Assembly: GCA_035610365.1 (NCBI GenBank)
Contig: CM069433.1
Coordinates: forward strand, 56,720,487 to 56,784,486
Reading direction: 5' to 3'
DNA from: Aquatica leii
Taxonomy: Eukaryota > Arthropoda > Insecta > Coleoptera > Lampyridae
DNA: 64,000 bases
Shown: one piece after another, positions 37,363 through 48,145 of the stretch
How positions within the stretch are numbered: the first letter of the stretch is position 1
How the letters are laid out: each line of letters begins with the position of its first letter
The notes under the pieces: generated by a model
Database searches by the model: none
What the model was told of the DNA's origin: nothing
What the model saw: only the letters and a program-made list of their open reading frames with translations
Translations under genes and position numbers: made by a program

Positions 37363-37422
37363 AATAAAATAGAGGCCTGAAAAGGTGCGCACACAGTCGC
37401 ACGAAACGTAGCTAATTTTATT
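37363..37422 (+). ncRNA. hammerhead ribozyme relic of Penelope-like element
   Basis: Core halves CTGAAAA (37377-37383) and GAAAC (37403-37407) flank a perfect 5-bp stem II GTGCG/CGCAC (37385-37389 with 37398-37402) and its 8-nt loop. Outside, AATAAAATAG (37363-37372) pairs with CTAATTTTATT (37412-37422) with one bulge, forming stem I. Type I hammerheads have CUGANGA; here the invariant G8 is A, so catalysis should be lost. The stems are kept. Placement 3' of a GIY-YIG domain supports homology rather than chance. Confidence 0.65.
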
Positions 37423-37439
37423 GGTGTCTCTCCTCATCA

Positions 37440-39340
37440 AAGAATTATAAAATCAGTTTTAAGTAAGCCTACTATTTATTATATCAAACAAATATGATTT
37501 TTCAGAGTGTTTAAAATTCTTAGTATTTATGTACTTATGATTTCAATTGTTAATTAATATAAATTAAATGAACATATTGTTTGTTTATATCTAAACAGTT
37601 TTTTGTTTAAATAATTTAAACGTAAATTAATACTAGTACATAAGGTTACCAATTCAGTGTTTTTTTATTGATTTAATCATACAGAAAATTTTAGTTTACA
37701 TGTAAATTTCATTGACCGATCTCATTAACAAAAAAAAAGAAAAATCCTGAAACTTGTTAAATCTAGCGCTTTGTTTTAAAAATGCCTAATTGATAGGTAG
37801 TTTCTCAAGTCGACGATAGGTGTTATTAATGCTTTCACATTTTTATGCAAAGAATTAAATGAAAGGTAGTAAAACATACATTTTTCTCAAGTTCGTTTCA
37901 GCACATTGAAAAAAGTAAGCAATTATTATACGTAACTGGTTATTTGCGGCTTGTTATATAGTTCTTAATATGGTCTTTACCATAATTGTTGAGCTCTATA
38001 ATTTCGATTCGCATATATTACAAACAGAATTATAGGGAGAGCATGTAATGAAAATTTCATTTAACTGTTTTCATTATACTTATTTATGCAGAAAGAGAAG
38101 TTGATTTACAGTTTTAATGGGTTATTTTAATTACCGCAATTTGTTCGTGCTACATAAAAACATGAAAAAATATTGGTTGTCAAAAATAAAGCAAGAAACC
38201 TTAGAAATAGTTATATGTGTGTGGAGTTTCAATTATAACAAGTAACATAAATCGGGAAGTTATACATGATAGCGGCAAACATGACAATAAAACGCCACAA
38301 CTTAGTCGGCAATTGGATATAAATTGCAGTTTTAATTATACAATGCATGTAGTATTTTACGGAAACGTGATTGGTAGAAATAATGAAGCTACTAATCATT
38401 CCACTCTGACGGCGATTAAACCAGCTCATTTCTATAATTACCACATAAACATGCCAGTTCTCGGTTGTAGCTCTCATGTCGCTTAACCAAACGTTCGTGA
38501 TATGTAATAATCACTCAGTACAGCAGGTGCTATATTTTAAACTCATTACCTATGATCTGATAGTACAAGTAGTAAATATAATGCTATGGCGACATAGCAA
38601 ATACAAGGTTGTATTATTTTAAATATAAGCTATTATATAAACTACTACTATAAGATTACTACAACTTTATTTTACTTTTCCTTTAATAGACACTCACGTA
38701 ATATAAACGTTATAATTTACTACAACACTTAAATACTTTATGAAAATTATTAACAATAAAATTATGTTTTTGTACACTTAGATGATCACATAAATGATAC
38801 TACAATAAACTTTTAAAATAAAACAAATGCGATAAACTAATATTTAATCAAGTTTAAATAAAAGCAATAGTAAATATTTTCTAAAAATAATTATTCTTAG
38901 TAAGAAAACTATTGATTTTATTATTTCATTCTTTAGGCAAAAATAATATCATTTCTGTCAAACAAATATTTGAGCAATTTTTGTACTTGTTTAGAAGATG
39001 CAATAAGTAATTACTTAATTTACGTATGCAAATAACTGAATTTCATGTAATGCAACAATTTACTTATGTAAAAGTTGGTTACATTATAGTTACAACCTTT
39101 AGCTAGACATTGCTCGCCCGTTTGACATTTAGTTTTATTTTGAAATTTGTATTATTTTGTCACTTAAATAGGTATCAGGTAGGGTTTATATGGTAAGATT
39201 ATGTGGTTCTGTAGAGGAATTGAGTATAAATGGCAATAATCAAACGTTGTAGAATTGAAAATTGGTACATCTATGGCTAAAACGATTCTATCTTCATTGA
39301 TAAAAACTTTTAAGGCTGTTTGCTCACTTGGTGAGAATTA
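37440..39340. other. no gene recognised
   Basis: AT-rich. Overlapping open stretches on both strands at 38217-38486 have no motif I recognise. Confidence 0.5.
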
Positions 39341-39347
39341 AAAATTC

Positions 39348-39640
39348 TTGTGGGCGTGTACTGTATTCTTGCATTATTTATAATCAAAGACAAGCGTTCT
39401 ATATTAAACATATGTAAAGAACAAGAACGTACACTGTAAGTGTACGTGTTATATCACATTTTATAGCTTGATAACCATGTGTCATATCGTGTTTTAGTAC
39501 TATGTATAAGATAAACAGGTGATAGTAGTAACATTTCGGTGTAATCATAAACAATTTTATTTGTTATGTAAGTTGATCCTCAAAACATTTGTGAGCGTGT
39601 ACTGTATTCTTGCATAATTTATAAACGATTTAAGCAATAG
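39348..39640 (+). repeat. direct repeat pair plus a palindrome
   Basis: A GCGTGTACTGTATTCTTGCA word with flanks occurs at about 39353 and again at about 39593 (roughly 35 bp nearly identical, spacing 240 bp). Between them ACGTACACT-GTA-AGTGTACGT (39427-39447) is a perfect 9-bp-arm palindrome. These could be sub-terminal repeats of the Mutator-like element that begins shortly downstream. That link is inference. Confidence 0.5.
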
Positions 39641-39734
39641 AAACAATTTTGATTTGTTGTGTTTTTAAACGTAGCGGTAATAATGTAATGAAAGTTTATG
39701 ATACCAAGGAATGTATATTTCCAAATTTAAACAT

Positions 39735-41075
39735 TTTAGCAGGGTAGAAAAATTATTGAAAAAATTAGATACAAAGAAATTTTGTGGAATATTTTACGAG
39801 AAAATTTAAAATTGTGCACTCAAAGGCCAATTATGGTGTCGAGCGATCAAAACAAAATAAATTTGAAAATGAACGTATTTTTGTTGAAATTTTAATTTTA
39901 ATTAAATTATAAATTAAGAGAAGAAAACCGTTCAAAAGCAACTAAATGCCTCAAAGAAAGACATTATTAATTGCCCAAAGCATGTTTGTGGAGACCACAA
40001 CAATTTTGAAGAGTATTTTTGCAGTGGCGCTAAAGAAAACGAAAGAAATGAAATACCAGACACGATCGATTGTAGTTTATTAGACGATATTGTAGCTTGT
40101 TGTAGTCGCCTGTGATATCATATGCATATAGTTTCATTTTAAACATGAACAGTAATGCGGCGGAGACTTATAACGCAATTGTTGCAAAATTTGTAGGTGG
40201 GGAAAGGGTAAACTTTTTGTTGAAAAGTAGTTACCAGGTGAGATGCCACGCAACGTGCATTTCTTATAACTGAAGTGAGGAATATCAACAGTACGTTATT
40301 TATAAGAAAATGACACAAAAGAGTCCAGAAAAATACAGTAAGATGTATATTAAAAAAAATGGAAACAAAGCCGCAATAAAAAAAAATAAGAAGCGGAGGA
40401 GAACCTGATGAAGATTATGGTTTGCTGGAAGAACATTCCAACAGAAGAATTAGAGGAAAATAAATTATGTATATTGAATTCATTAAATGAAACACGACAT
40501 GAATTAATCTCTTTAGAACGGAATACTGTTGGGCAAAATACAAGTAACCTTGAAAGAAAGCAGCTTGCAGTCACGCATCAAATTTGCATTGTTTGTAAGA
40601 GACGCCAAAGAACAGATGGGAAGGAAGTTGCAACAGGTTGGTTACTTTATTCAACTATTTCTGGAAAGCGGTCGTGACAAATTGGGGTCCGGATCATGAA
40701 GAATAGCAAAACGACAATTTTCACAAGAATTTGGACAGGTAGCTCGGGGCTGTGGATTGTTTGTGTTCAGAAACTACGTATCTTGATGCTACTCCTGACG
40801 GATTAGTGGACGAAGATGGTTTAATTGAGATAAAGTGTCCTTACAAAATGGCAAAATTAAAAATATCGCCGAGAGAAGCAGCTGAACGCAAACTAGTATT
40901 GTATTTACCGTTGCTAGAAAATGCTGTAAAGTTAAAAAGATCGCACGATTATTTCTATCTGATACAAAGACAATTACAAATAACAGGAAGAAGATTCTGT
41001 TATTTCGTAGTTTGGAGCCCACTAGGCTGGATAAAACTAATACTATTCAACGTAAATGTTGGCTTTCTTGATTGA
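39735..41075 (+). pseudogene. Mutator-like transposase C-part fused to YqaJ-type exonuclease
   Basis: Plus-strand pieces in order: KKDIINCPKHVCGDHNNFEE then YFCSGAKENERNEIPD (39940-40070), an AAETYNAIVAKFVGGERVNF-like segment (40155-40215), MTQKSPEKYSKMYIKKNGNK (40310-40370), GGEPDEDYGLLEEH (40395-40435), LERNTVGQNTSNLE (40513-40555), NWGPDHEE (40680-40705). Then comes the nuclease domain, 40752-41075: YLDATPDGLVDEDGLIEIKC (40782-40840) and HDYFYLIQRQLQITGRRFCY (40944-41005). YqaJ/lambda-type nucleases use a D...ExK core; the PDG aspartate, EIK and the downstream QxQ are all present. The nuclease part is one continuous frame, while the upstream part needs frameshifts. Insect genomes carry repetitive genes of this fused type. 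Its cellular role is not established here. Confidence 0.75.
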
Positions 41076-41380
41076 ATCGGGTATTTGAAAAAAGAGTGCA
41101 AAACAGTATACTAGAAGTGTTTTATGGCAGTCAGTTCAGAATATTTATTTATAACACTTTTCTTTGTAGTGTAAAATTTAATTTAGTGTAGATGTACCCT
41201 TTTCCAAATGACCGATTCAATTATTTTAGACAGAAGTGGCAGAAAATAAAAAATTACAACTAGTTTTATATTCATGTATTTTTTTACATCTACAAGAGTT
41301 ATAGAAAATAAAAAAATACAACAAAATTTATATTTATATATTTGCATTGAATAATAAAAACACGAATGTTGATAGGTACG

Positions 41381-42260
41381 TCTTTTCTGTAACATTATTA
41401 GTTTTATGCGTTCCGAGAAGACAGTATCGTATTTGTGTACGTTAACACTTGCGCGGATCTCAACAATCGAAGTTACATTCGACGTCGTACCACAATATCA
41501 CAACAGATTTCAGTGAATCCTTTGCCTTTACTTCACCTCCTGACGCCATTTGCAAAAGATAATATACTTCATTATCGTCACTGAAGGCAGGTCGTTTTTA
41601 TATACCTACAAGACAAATTATGATCGGAGACTGCCGTGTTCTAAAAATATCTTCACCTAGGTACAGAGGTAAAGATTTTAAAAATTTTTAGTCTTAGATC
41701 AAAAAATTTGAAATTTAAAAGAACTCGTTACAGCCATTACGCTTAGAAAAACAATTCTTGTAATTTATCTGAAATAATCAGAAATTGAAAATAAAAATCC
41801 AAATTCACTGAAATTCGTTACTATTAGATGACGCCGAATCGGGTCCGATTGGTTGATCCGCGCAGTGGTTAACGTACACAAATACGATAATTGTCTTTCT
41901 GTAACATTATTAGTTTTATGCGTTCCGAGAAATAGTATCGTATTTGTGTACGTTAACACTTTGCGCGGATCTCAACAATCGAAGTTACATTCGACGGTCG
42001 TACCACAATATCACAACAGATTTCAGTGAATTTTAAGTTTTATTTTCACTTCTGACGTTATTTGCAAAGATAGAATTTTGAAGAACAATTTTTTTTTCTA
42101 AGGTTAGGAATTTGTTCAGCAGAGCTTTAAATTTCAAATTTTTTTGATTTTATCTAAGGCCCCAAAAAAAATTTTTAAAATGCCTCTGTACCTAGGTGAA
42201 GATAATTTTTTTAAGAATTTTGGCACCATTTTGAAAATCCTCCGATGTAATTTTGTCTTG
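41381..42260. repeat. large foldback: triplicated unit with palindromic arms
   Basis: A perfect 22-bp inverted pair, 41868-41889 and 41936-41957, encloses a 46-nt loop. The arms extend outwards imperfectly: 41595-41889 is an inverted counterpart of 41936-42255, including ATCTTCACCTAGGTACAGAGG at about 41650-41670 and its complement at about 42183-42203. The loop plus right arm (about 41908-42045) is also repeated directly at 41398-41530, which contains a third copy of the 22-mer (41425-41446). There is no coding sequence. The block abuts the env end of the errantivirus-like element, so it could overlap its LTR or be an independent foldback transposon. Confidence 0.7.
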
Positions 42261-42378
42261 TAAAATTGTAAAAACGATTTCTGCTCCGGGCACACAGCCT
42301 TAAGGAAATTATTTGATAATAAGAAGATATATTTTGTAACTTGAATACTTGGTTTCCTCCATATAATTTAATTACAGT

Positions 42379-43070
42379 TTATGACATAAAACCTGTTTCT
42401 CCTATCGAGACTACTGATCGGTGTAGATTTAATTTTGCGAATGTTATTGAATTTCCTAAGTCGTCTAAAAAGGAAATTATGCTCTGACAGAAAGTATCAT
42501 GGAGTTTGAGATAATTTTCGATATCGGTAAATTTTTGGTTTATATCATTTTGAAGGCGATTTAGTTTGATTTCAATAAATTCTTGGTTTTTATTAAGAGT
42601 ATTAATAGTTTTATTATAGTTACTAACAAAATTTTTTGATAATGAAACTTGAAGTTGTAATTCGGTTTCCAGTGAGTTTTGAGATTTTCCTAGAGTATTT
42701 ACAGCGTTTTGAAAACGTTCTCCGTCAGCTTCGTCTAATGTTCCGAAAAGATATTTTGAAGTGGTGCCAATTATATTTGCTAAACCTCGTTTGTTTCTAA
42801 TATGGGATTTGAGATTGTTTAGCTGGTCTCGTGTTTCACTTATTAAGAACTGGGTGTGTCCTATTAAATTTTCTAATATGTCTATGTAATGGCTTTGATT
42901 AAATGATGATTTATTAGTTGTATCGTTAGCGTTATTTAAATATGAATTCAAGTTGTCTACTAGTTTTGTTAGTGGTTTCATTTCAACGTAATGTATAAAT
43001 GTATGTCGGGTTTGTATTAGTCTACCTGGTCCTAAGTAAAAAAGAAGTATTTGGAAAGTCAGGGGTTTTA
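42379..43070 (-). pseudogene. env: errantivirus env-like gene, partial
   Basis: The main open part (42379-42981, 200 codons) contains a furin-type RNKRG cleavage-like site followed by a hydrophobic glycine-rich LANIIGTTSKYLFG segment that would be the fusion peptide, and a TLDEADGERF block. This is the pattern of insect errantivirus Env and baculovirus F proteins. A coiled-coil-like stretch rich in N, L and Q follows. No transmembrane anchor is evident before the stop at 42379, and the N-terminal half is reduced and frameshifted (to about 43070). The product would be less than half the usual length and is not expected to be functional. Confidence 0.7.
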
Positions 43071-43229
43071 ATTTCTATTTTCTCGAAAGTTTTCCAGGTT
43101 ATGAACGTCATCAACATCAATGTCGGTAGTGAGGTCTTTATTTCTGTTGGTCTGTCTATCCTGTAACAAAGAATACATTTGTCTCGGTTTTTTGATATTG
43201 GCTGTATGTCGTATTCCATGGGATGTTCT

Positions 43230-44195
43230 TCATTTCGTTTCATTGTTTGGCATCACTGTAGTTTTAAAATATTTGGGATTAACTTGGTTCCTTTCTTTAG
43301 TTGTGATATAGGCGGTTTGGCCTCTATTAGCTTTATTAATTGCAATTTCTTTCGCTTTCTCGTTTCGTTCTATTATGTTGTCATATAAAATTTTTGCTTT
43401 TTCTTTGTGATTTTGAATGTAGTGGGATATTAATTTTGAGTCTGATAGTTCAAAAGGGTCGCATGAATCGACGTGTCTTCTGATAATTTCATAAGGGCTA
43501 TGCTTAGTTACAGAATGAATTGAGTTGTTATATCCTAATATGGCATAGTTCATTAGTGTTTGGATCTTCTTGAGGTTTTTCTAGTTTTAAGCATCTTATT
43601 CCTTCTGCCAGTGTCGAAAGAAATCTTTCCACCGGATAATTGCTATTTGAGTTCCTTGGGGTTGTGTAGTGTTATGTAATCTGCAGAAATCTTCTAGACT
43701 ATTATTTTTAAATTATCTTCCCTGGTCGGACGTAACCTTTTGTGGTAGTCCGTGGTGTGATATAAAGGTCAACAAATTTTCGATTATATTGATGGTTTGT
43801 AACGATTGAATCGAGTAGGCTTGTCCATATCTTGAGAATGAGTCAATAATAGTTAATAATGAATGATTCATGATCTTAAAAGTATCTATGTGGACGTGTT
43901 CAAAAGGTCTGCTAGCGATTGGTGTTAACTTTTTTAATTTTAGTATCGGTGGATGTCTTTCATATTTTGCGGTTTGACATACAACACACTGGTTTATATA
44001 GTTTGTTACATCTTTTATCATATCTGCCCAATAGTATTTTTTTCTTAATGAGGATTTTGTTTCAGTGCTACCTTTATGATAGGTTTTTCCTTCATGATGA
44101 CTTTACTTTTATTTGTTGTTCTTCGATGCTTGTTATGTCTTTTAGTATTGTGTTACATTGCGTTATTTTAAATGATGCATTCTTAAAATGATTCT
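43230..44195 (-). pseudogene. Ty3 integrase, errantivirus-type, frameshifted
   Basis: The segment 43713-44021 begins with the second half of the zinc-binding motif (CVVC) and continues with the catalytic core: FEHVHIDTFKI with the first aspartate, LLTIIDSFSRYGQAYSI, and KVTSDQGR with the second aspartate. The segment 43230-43553 (MNYAILGYNNSIHSVTKHSP then YEIIRR) is the C-terminal part of the core. Between them a frame change near 43560-43710 covers the region of the catalytic glutamate. Integrases of this class insert the element's cDNA. The reading frame is broken. Confidence 0.8.
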
Positions 44196-44377
44196 GTTGA
44201 ACGTAGTAGTGATATTAGGATTTTTAAAATGGATTCCATAATTTTGTTTTGGATCGATGTATGGTTTGAGTAGATTAATCAAGTTGTTTTCGAAATCATA
44301 AGTAGGTATTGTTATTGTTAAATCAGCAAAAGGATCAATTTTTAAACTTTTTAATGGCAGTTATTTATTTATAATTA

Positions 44378-44740
44378 TTATTGATTTTTTTTTGTATCTA
44401 TTTTCGGTTTGATTGCGTTTTGGTTACAATTAATAATAATTTGATTTTTGTAATAGTTGAGGGGGTTCTGTGATATTGGAATTTCCATTTTTTGGTTTTC
44501 TATTGCTGTATGGGTTGTTTCGTTGTCTGATTGTTGTACTACTTCTGTTTTGTCTGTATTATTTTTGTTTAGATTTTCAAATGTTGTTCCTACCAATTGT
44601 CTTAACGATCGACTGTTCGGTGCTGCGTTTATTTCTGGGATGTCCTGATATAAATCTATGAGAAATGCTGGGTCTTCTGGTATGACAACCATTGACAAGG
44701 AGTCTATATCTTCTTCTAATGTGTTTTTATAATTCAAAGG
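44378..44740 (-). pseudogene. errantivirus pol linker fragment
   Basis: A 119-codon frame rich in N, T, E and I with no recognisable enzyme motif. Its position between gag and integrase suggests a piece of the region between RNase H and integrase or a deletion join. The adjacent frame at 44195-44345 reads PFADLTITIPTYDFENNLI, also low-complexity. The RT and RNase H blocks are missing. Confidence 0.4.
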
Positions 44741-44819
44741 ATATGAAAATTCTTAAAAAGTTGTTTTGTTAGGGTATTTCTTGTGTTGACCGACATTGGT
44801 TCTAGGTCAAAATCCGGTT

Positions 44820-45245
44820 TTATTCCCGTCGGTTTGAATACATTTTTAATGAGTCTTGTTTTGAATACTTGTTCGTAAAACTAGGTCTTTGCGTGTACCT
44901 AAAGTTTTCTTCCTTTGCTACGTATGACATAGCTACTTTTAAAGATTTCGGATTTCTAATTCTAATCATACTTTGTAATTGTTTTGTTAGTCCGCGAATA
45001 AATGTTTTTAATGAAATGTTGTCGTATTGTTTAGCATATATAGTTTTTGTAATTTCTAGTATGTCTGTGTTTGTTTTTAGTTGTGCCATTAATTTGTTTC
45101 GCGAGGTTTGAATTCGTTTTCCGAAGTCTAATGGAGATTAGTTTTTATATGGGAACAATGAAATTAGATCTTGCTCTAGGCATTCTAAATTTCTCTGGTC
45201 ACCGAAACTTAATCTTCACCGAAACTTAATCTAAGCGTTGGCTTT
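44820..45245 (-). pseudogene. gag: errantivirus gag fragment
   Basis: The 89-codon frame 44820-45089 reads TNTDILEITKTIYAKQYDNI, SLKTFIRGL and SLKVAMSYVAKEENF. These are typical of insect Ty3 Gag (capsid helices and the 'A...A..EE' end). Upstream the reading continues in other frames to about 45245 (DQRNLECLEQDLI-like). A 17-bp tandem duplication (45199-45215 and 45216-45232) shifts the frame in this N-terminal portion. Only the C-terminal part of the protein is present. Confidence 0.65.
45199..45232 (+). repeat. 17-bp perfect tandem duplication
   Basis: TCACCGAAACTTAATCT occurs twice without a gap. It lies in the decayed gag and, not being a multiple of three, breaks the frame. It looks like a replication-slippage or repair event after insertion. 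Confidence 0.85.
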
Positions 45246-45459
45246 ACTAATGTCCAATCAGTTAGTGCGCTCCTAGATCTTATCAATATTTGTGCTCTAT
45301 CTACTAATTACTATCGACTGCTGTAATTAAAATCTTAGACAATTGAAGACAGCCAGAACAATGTAGAGTATTACTGGACAGTGAGTGGCAGAGTAATTTC
45401 TCATCGGAATCTTACAGTAAAATTTTAAACATCAAAATGCAAAAATGCAAAATACAAAA

Positions 45460-47135
45460 AACAAAAATAATCGAAAGAGACTTTTATGTGGACGATCTAA
45501 TTCTTGGAGCTGATTCATGAAAAGAAATAATAGCAATACAAAGGAACGTAACCAACATTCTGCATCAAAGATGTTTTGAACTTTGCAAATTGAGATCAAA
45601 CAATGATGAACTCTAAACTGCAATACCTCGATCATAGCAATTTGAGTATAGACAATGATCAAACATCAAAAACATTAGGATACTCTACTCCACAACCATA
45701 AGATCTAATTTCAAGGTAATGAAGAGGAATATATATTATCTGCAGTTTCACAGCTATTTGACCTATTAGGATTAATTGAACCTGTCATTGTAAGGACAAA
45801 ACTGCTAATACAAACATAACGACAGCTCAAGTTAAATTGGGATTAATTGGTGCAATTGCATATATTTTCATGTGGAATGAGTATTACAATCAATTGGATC
45901 TACTAACAAACTTAAGACTAAATCGCAATGTATTAACACATGACACTGTTAAAAAAATTGAATTGCACGAAATTTGTGTTTCTTCACAAGTGGCTTTCGG
46001 TTGTTGTATATACATACGGACTACAGACAATTATAATAACCATGCAACGCATTTGTTATGTTTAAAATCAAGAGTAACACTGTCAAAATCTACGTCTTTA
46101 CCACGTCTAGAGCTATGTAGTGCTGTACTTTTGTCGGAACTGCAGCATAAAGTGAAACATGGTTTACAGATTAATTTCGACCGTGAATACTTATAGACTG
46201 ATTCTACCATTTCATTGTCTTTGATTTCCTCAACGTAAAAGTTTTGGAAAATTTTTGTTGCAAATCGGGTTAGTCAAATTCAACAATTTACAAAAATATC
46301 AAATTCAACTAAGGATAATCTTGCTGATATATTTCCCGAAATGTAACACCTGCTTCAGCGAGCTATGGCGTCACAAGCTAACGAAGAAAGAAAGACTGTA
46401 TCAGCTTTTCTATCAACAAGAACGACATCATTCGAATTGTTAACAAGAGTTTTATCATTGGTATTACTAAAACGTGTAACAGCATATGTCATGCGATTTG
46501 GTCGCAATTGTAAAATAAATGCTACCAATCAAATGTTTGGTCCATTGTCAGTGGAAGAAATATAAGAAACAATTTCAACATGTTTTGATTGAGTGTAATA
46601 CACGTTGGCACTTTATACCTTCACGTTCTCCGCACTTTGGCGGTTTGTGGGAGGCAGCTGTTAACGCAGCAAAACGTCACCTAAAAAGAGTTGTGAGTTA
46701 TAATGCGCTTACTTATGAAGAAATGTTAACACTAGTTACACAAATAGAGACATGTTTAAATTTCCGTCTTTTAGTTCTTATTTCTTCTGACCTTAATAAT
46801 ACACTGCTTTAATGCCTGATAATTTTTTGATTGGAGAATCATTAAAGGCTAACACCGAATTGAATGTTGTAAATACAAGTATGAGATTACCTTTCACAAC
46901 TCCAGCAGTGCAAAAAATGAACGAGTCCCGGCCAAGACAATAAAAAAGGAGACGACTAACTTCTTACGCTAAATTGAAAATTAGGAAGAATTATAGAACT
47001 TCATCACGGAGCAGATAACGTCGCCCGAGTAGCATCAGTTTGCATTACAAAAGGTATAGCTAAAGTATAAATTGCGGAACTCAGCGTTGCTACAGTGGTA
47101 ACTGCAGAATGTAAGGTACAAGTGTAGTTTTTGTG
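45460..47135 (+). pseudogene. pol: BEL/Pao pol polyprotein remnant (RT, RNase H, integrase)
   Basis: Plus-strand pieces: RT active site FYVDDLILGAD (45482-45514), NVTNILHQRCFELCKLRSNN (45546-45604). The RNase H and bridge region (45837-46196) has WNEYYNQLDLLTNLRLNRNV, QVAFGCCIYIRTTDN and LKSTSLPRLELCSAVLLSEL-like. Then come a VAYVMRFGRNCK segment (46475-46515) and the integrase C-terminal catalytic part [20 protein letters not shown] (46593-46652), which carries the conserved GLWE glutamate. The Pao-type C-terminus (GADNVARVASVCITKGIAK) lies at about 47010-47070. Large parts, including the N-terminal gag/protease and most of the integrase core, are missing. Frameshifts are frequent. Confidence 0.85.
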
Positions 47136-47195
47136 TGTTACAATAGTGTAGTTCATGATTTATGTTAAAGCGTAATTTCTTGAAATCTTATGCTT

Positions 47196-47239
47196 CAAGG
47201 GGGCGGAATGTTACGACTTCTGTGAATGTTGTTATTATA
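47196..47239 (+). promoter_or_regulatory. BEL polypurine tract and start of 3' LTR
   Basis: CAAGGGGGCGGAA (47196-47208) is a polypurine tract, immediately followed by TGTTACGACTTCTG from 47209, a typical BEL/Pao LTR start. Only 31 bp of LTR are present before the tandem array begins. The LTR resumes at 49765 with a duplicated GTTGTTATTATA. Confidence 0.75.
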
Positions 47240-47461
47240 ATTCAAAAGTGTTTGATGGCAGAGCCATCTCATAGTGTGATTTTACTATGTGCCTAAAGTT
47301 TACTGTAAATAGCTATAAACGGTGGTGACACGTTGAAATTAGTTCAACACCCGCGAATTTCAAAATATACTTTGAATTATTCGTCGGGATAAAACCACAA
47401 CGTAAAAGGACATTGGGGGTAAGCAATGTCAATGCAATTATGCAAACGCCACCAGAGTGAA

Positions 47462-47505
47462 CTACTGGACGGCCGTTTCGCTCTTTTGGAGCTCATCAGC
47501 AGTAG
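47462..47505 (-). ncRNA. hammerhead ribozyme, type I (direct monomer 1)
   Basis: On the minus strand: stem I CTACTG (47500-47505) pairs with CAGTAG (47462-47467). The core reads CTGATGA, stem II GCTC/GAGC has a CAAAA loop, and the second core half is GAAAC. Stem III is the self-complementary ACGGCCGT, followed by C17 (47468). All invariant positions are present. Cleavage is predicted between 47468 and 47467. The palindromic short stem III would favour pairing between two copies in a multimeric transcript. Confidence 0.92.
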
Positions 47506-47803
47506 GAGATACACCCTAATGTAGTTTGCATAATTGCATTCACGCCCCTTATAGCTTATATTTAAGAATGACGAAGTTACAATTCAAAAGTGTTTGATGG
47601 CAGAGCCATCTCATAGTGTGATTTTACTATGTGCCTAAAGTTTACTGTAAATAGCTATAAACGGTGGTGACACGTTGAAATTAGTTCAACACCCGCGAAT
47701 TTCAAAATATACTTTGAATTATTCGTCGGGATAAAACCACAACGTAAAAGGACATTGGGGGTAAGCAATGTCAATGCAATTATGCAAACGCCACCAGAGT
47801 GAA

Positions 47804-47847
47804 CTACTGGACGGCCGTTTCGCTCTTTTGGAGCTCATCAGCAGTAG
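47804..47847 (-). ncRNA. hammerhead ribozyme (direct monomer 2)
   Basis: Identical core and stems to monomer 1, displaced by exactly 342 bp. Predicted to cut between 47810 and 47809. Confidence 0.92.
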
Positions 47848-48145
47848 GAGATACACCCTAATGTAGTTTGCATAATTGCATTCACGCCCCTTATAGCTTA
47901 TATTTAAGAATGACGAAGTTACAATTCAAAAGTGTTTCATGGCAGAGCCATCTCATAGTGTGATTTTACTATGTGCCTAAAGTTTACTGTAAATAGCTAT
48001 AAACGGTGGTGACACGTTGAAATTAGTTCAACACCCGCGAATTTCAAAATATACTTTGAATTATTCGTCGGGATAAAACCACAACGTAAAAGGACATTGG
48101 GGGTAAGCAATGTCAATGCAATTATGCAAACGCCACCAGAGTGAA

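Larger units (their letters stand above)
42335..45245 (-). mobile_element. errantivirus-like Ty3/gypsy retrotransposon with env, internally deleted
   Basis: Order on the minus strand from 45245: Gag fragment, a protease/RT-deleted gap with a short acidic linker, integrase, Env. This is the gene order of insect errantiviruses (Ty3 elements that gained an envelope gene). The reverse transcriptase and RNase H are essentially absent between gag and integrase. A TATGGAGGAAACC purine-rich string (about 42348-42360) downstream of env may be the polypurine tract. The following AGTTACAAAAT (about 42334 leftwards) would be the LTR start, as errantivirus LTRs often begin AGTTA. LTR ends not resolved. 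It is an old endogenous copy, broken in every gene. Confidence 0.75.

Noticed and set aside
40404-40412. CTGATGA string
   Set aside because: It lies in the Mutator-like coding frame (EPDEDYG) and has no GAAAC partner or stems.
42379-42981. Domesticated envelope gene (syncytin-like)
   Set aside because: It is the longest frame in the window but lacks the N-terminal half and a membrane anchor; it reads as a truncated relic.
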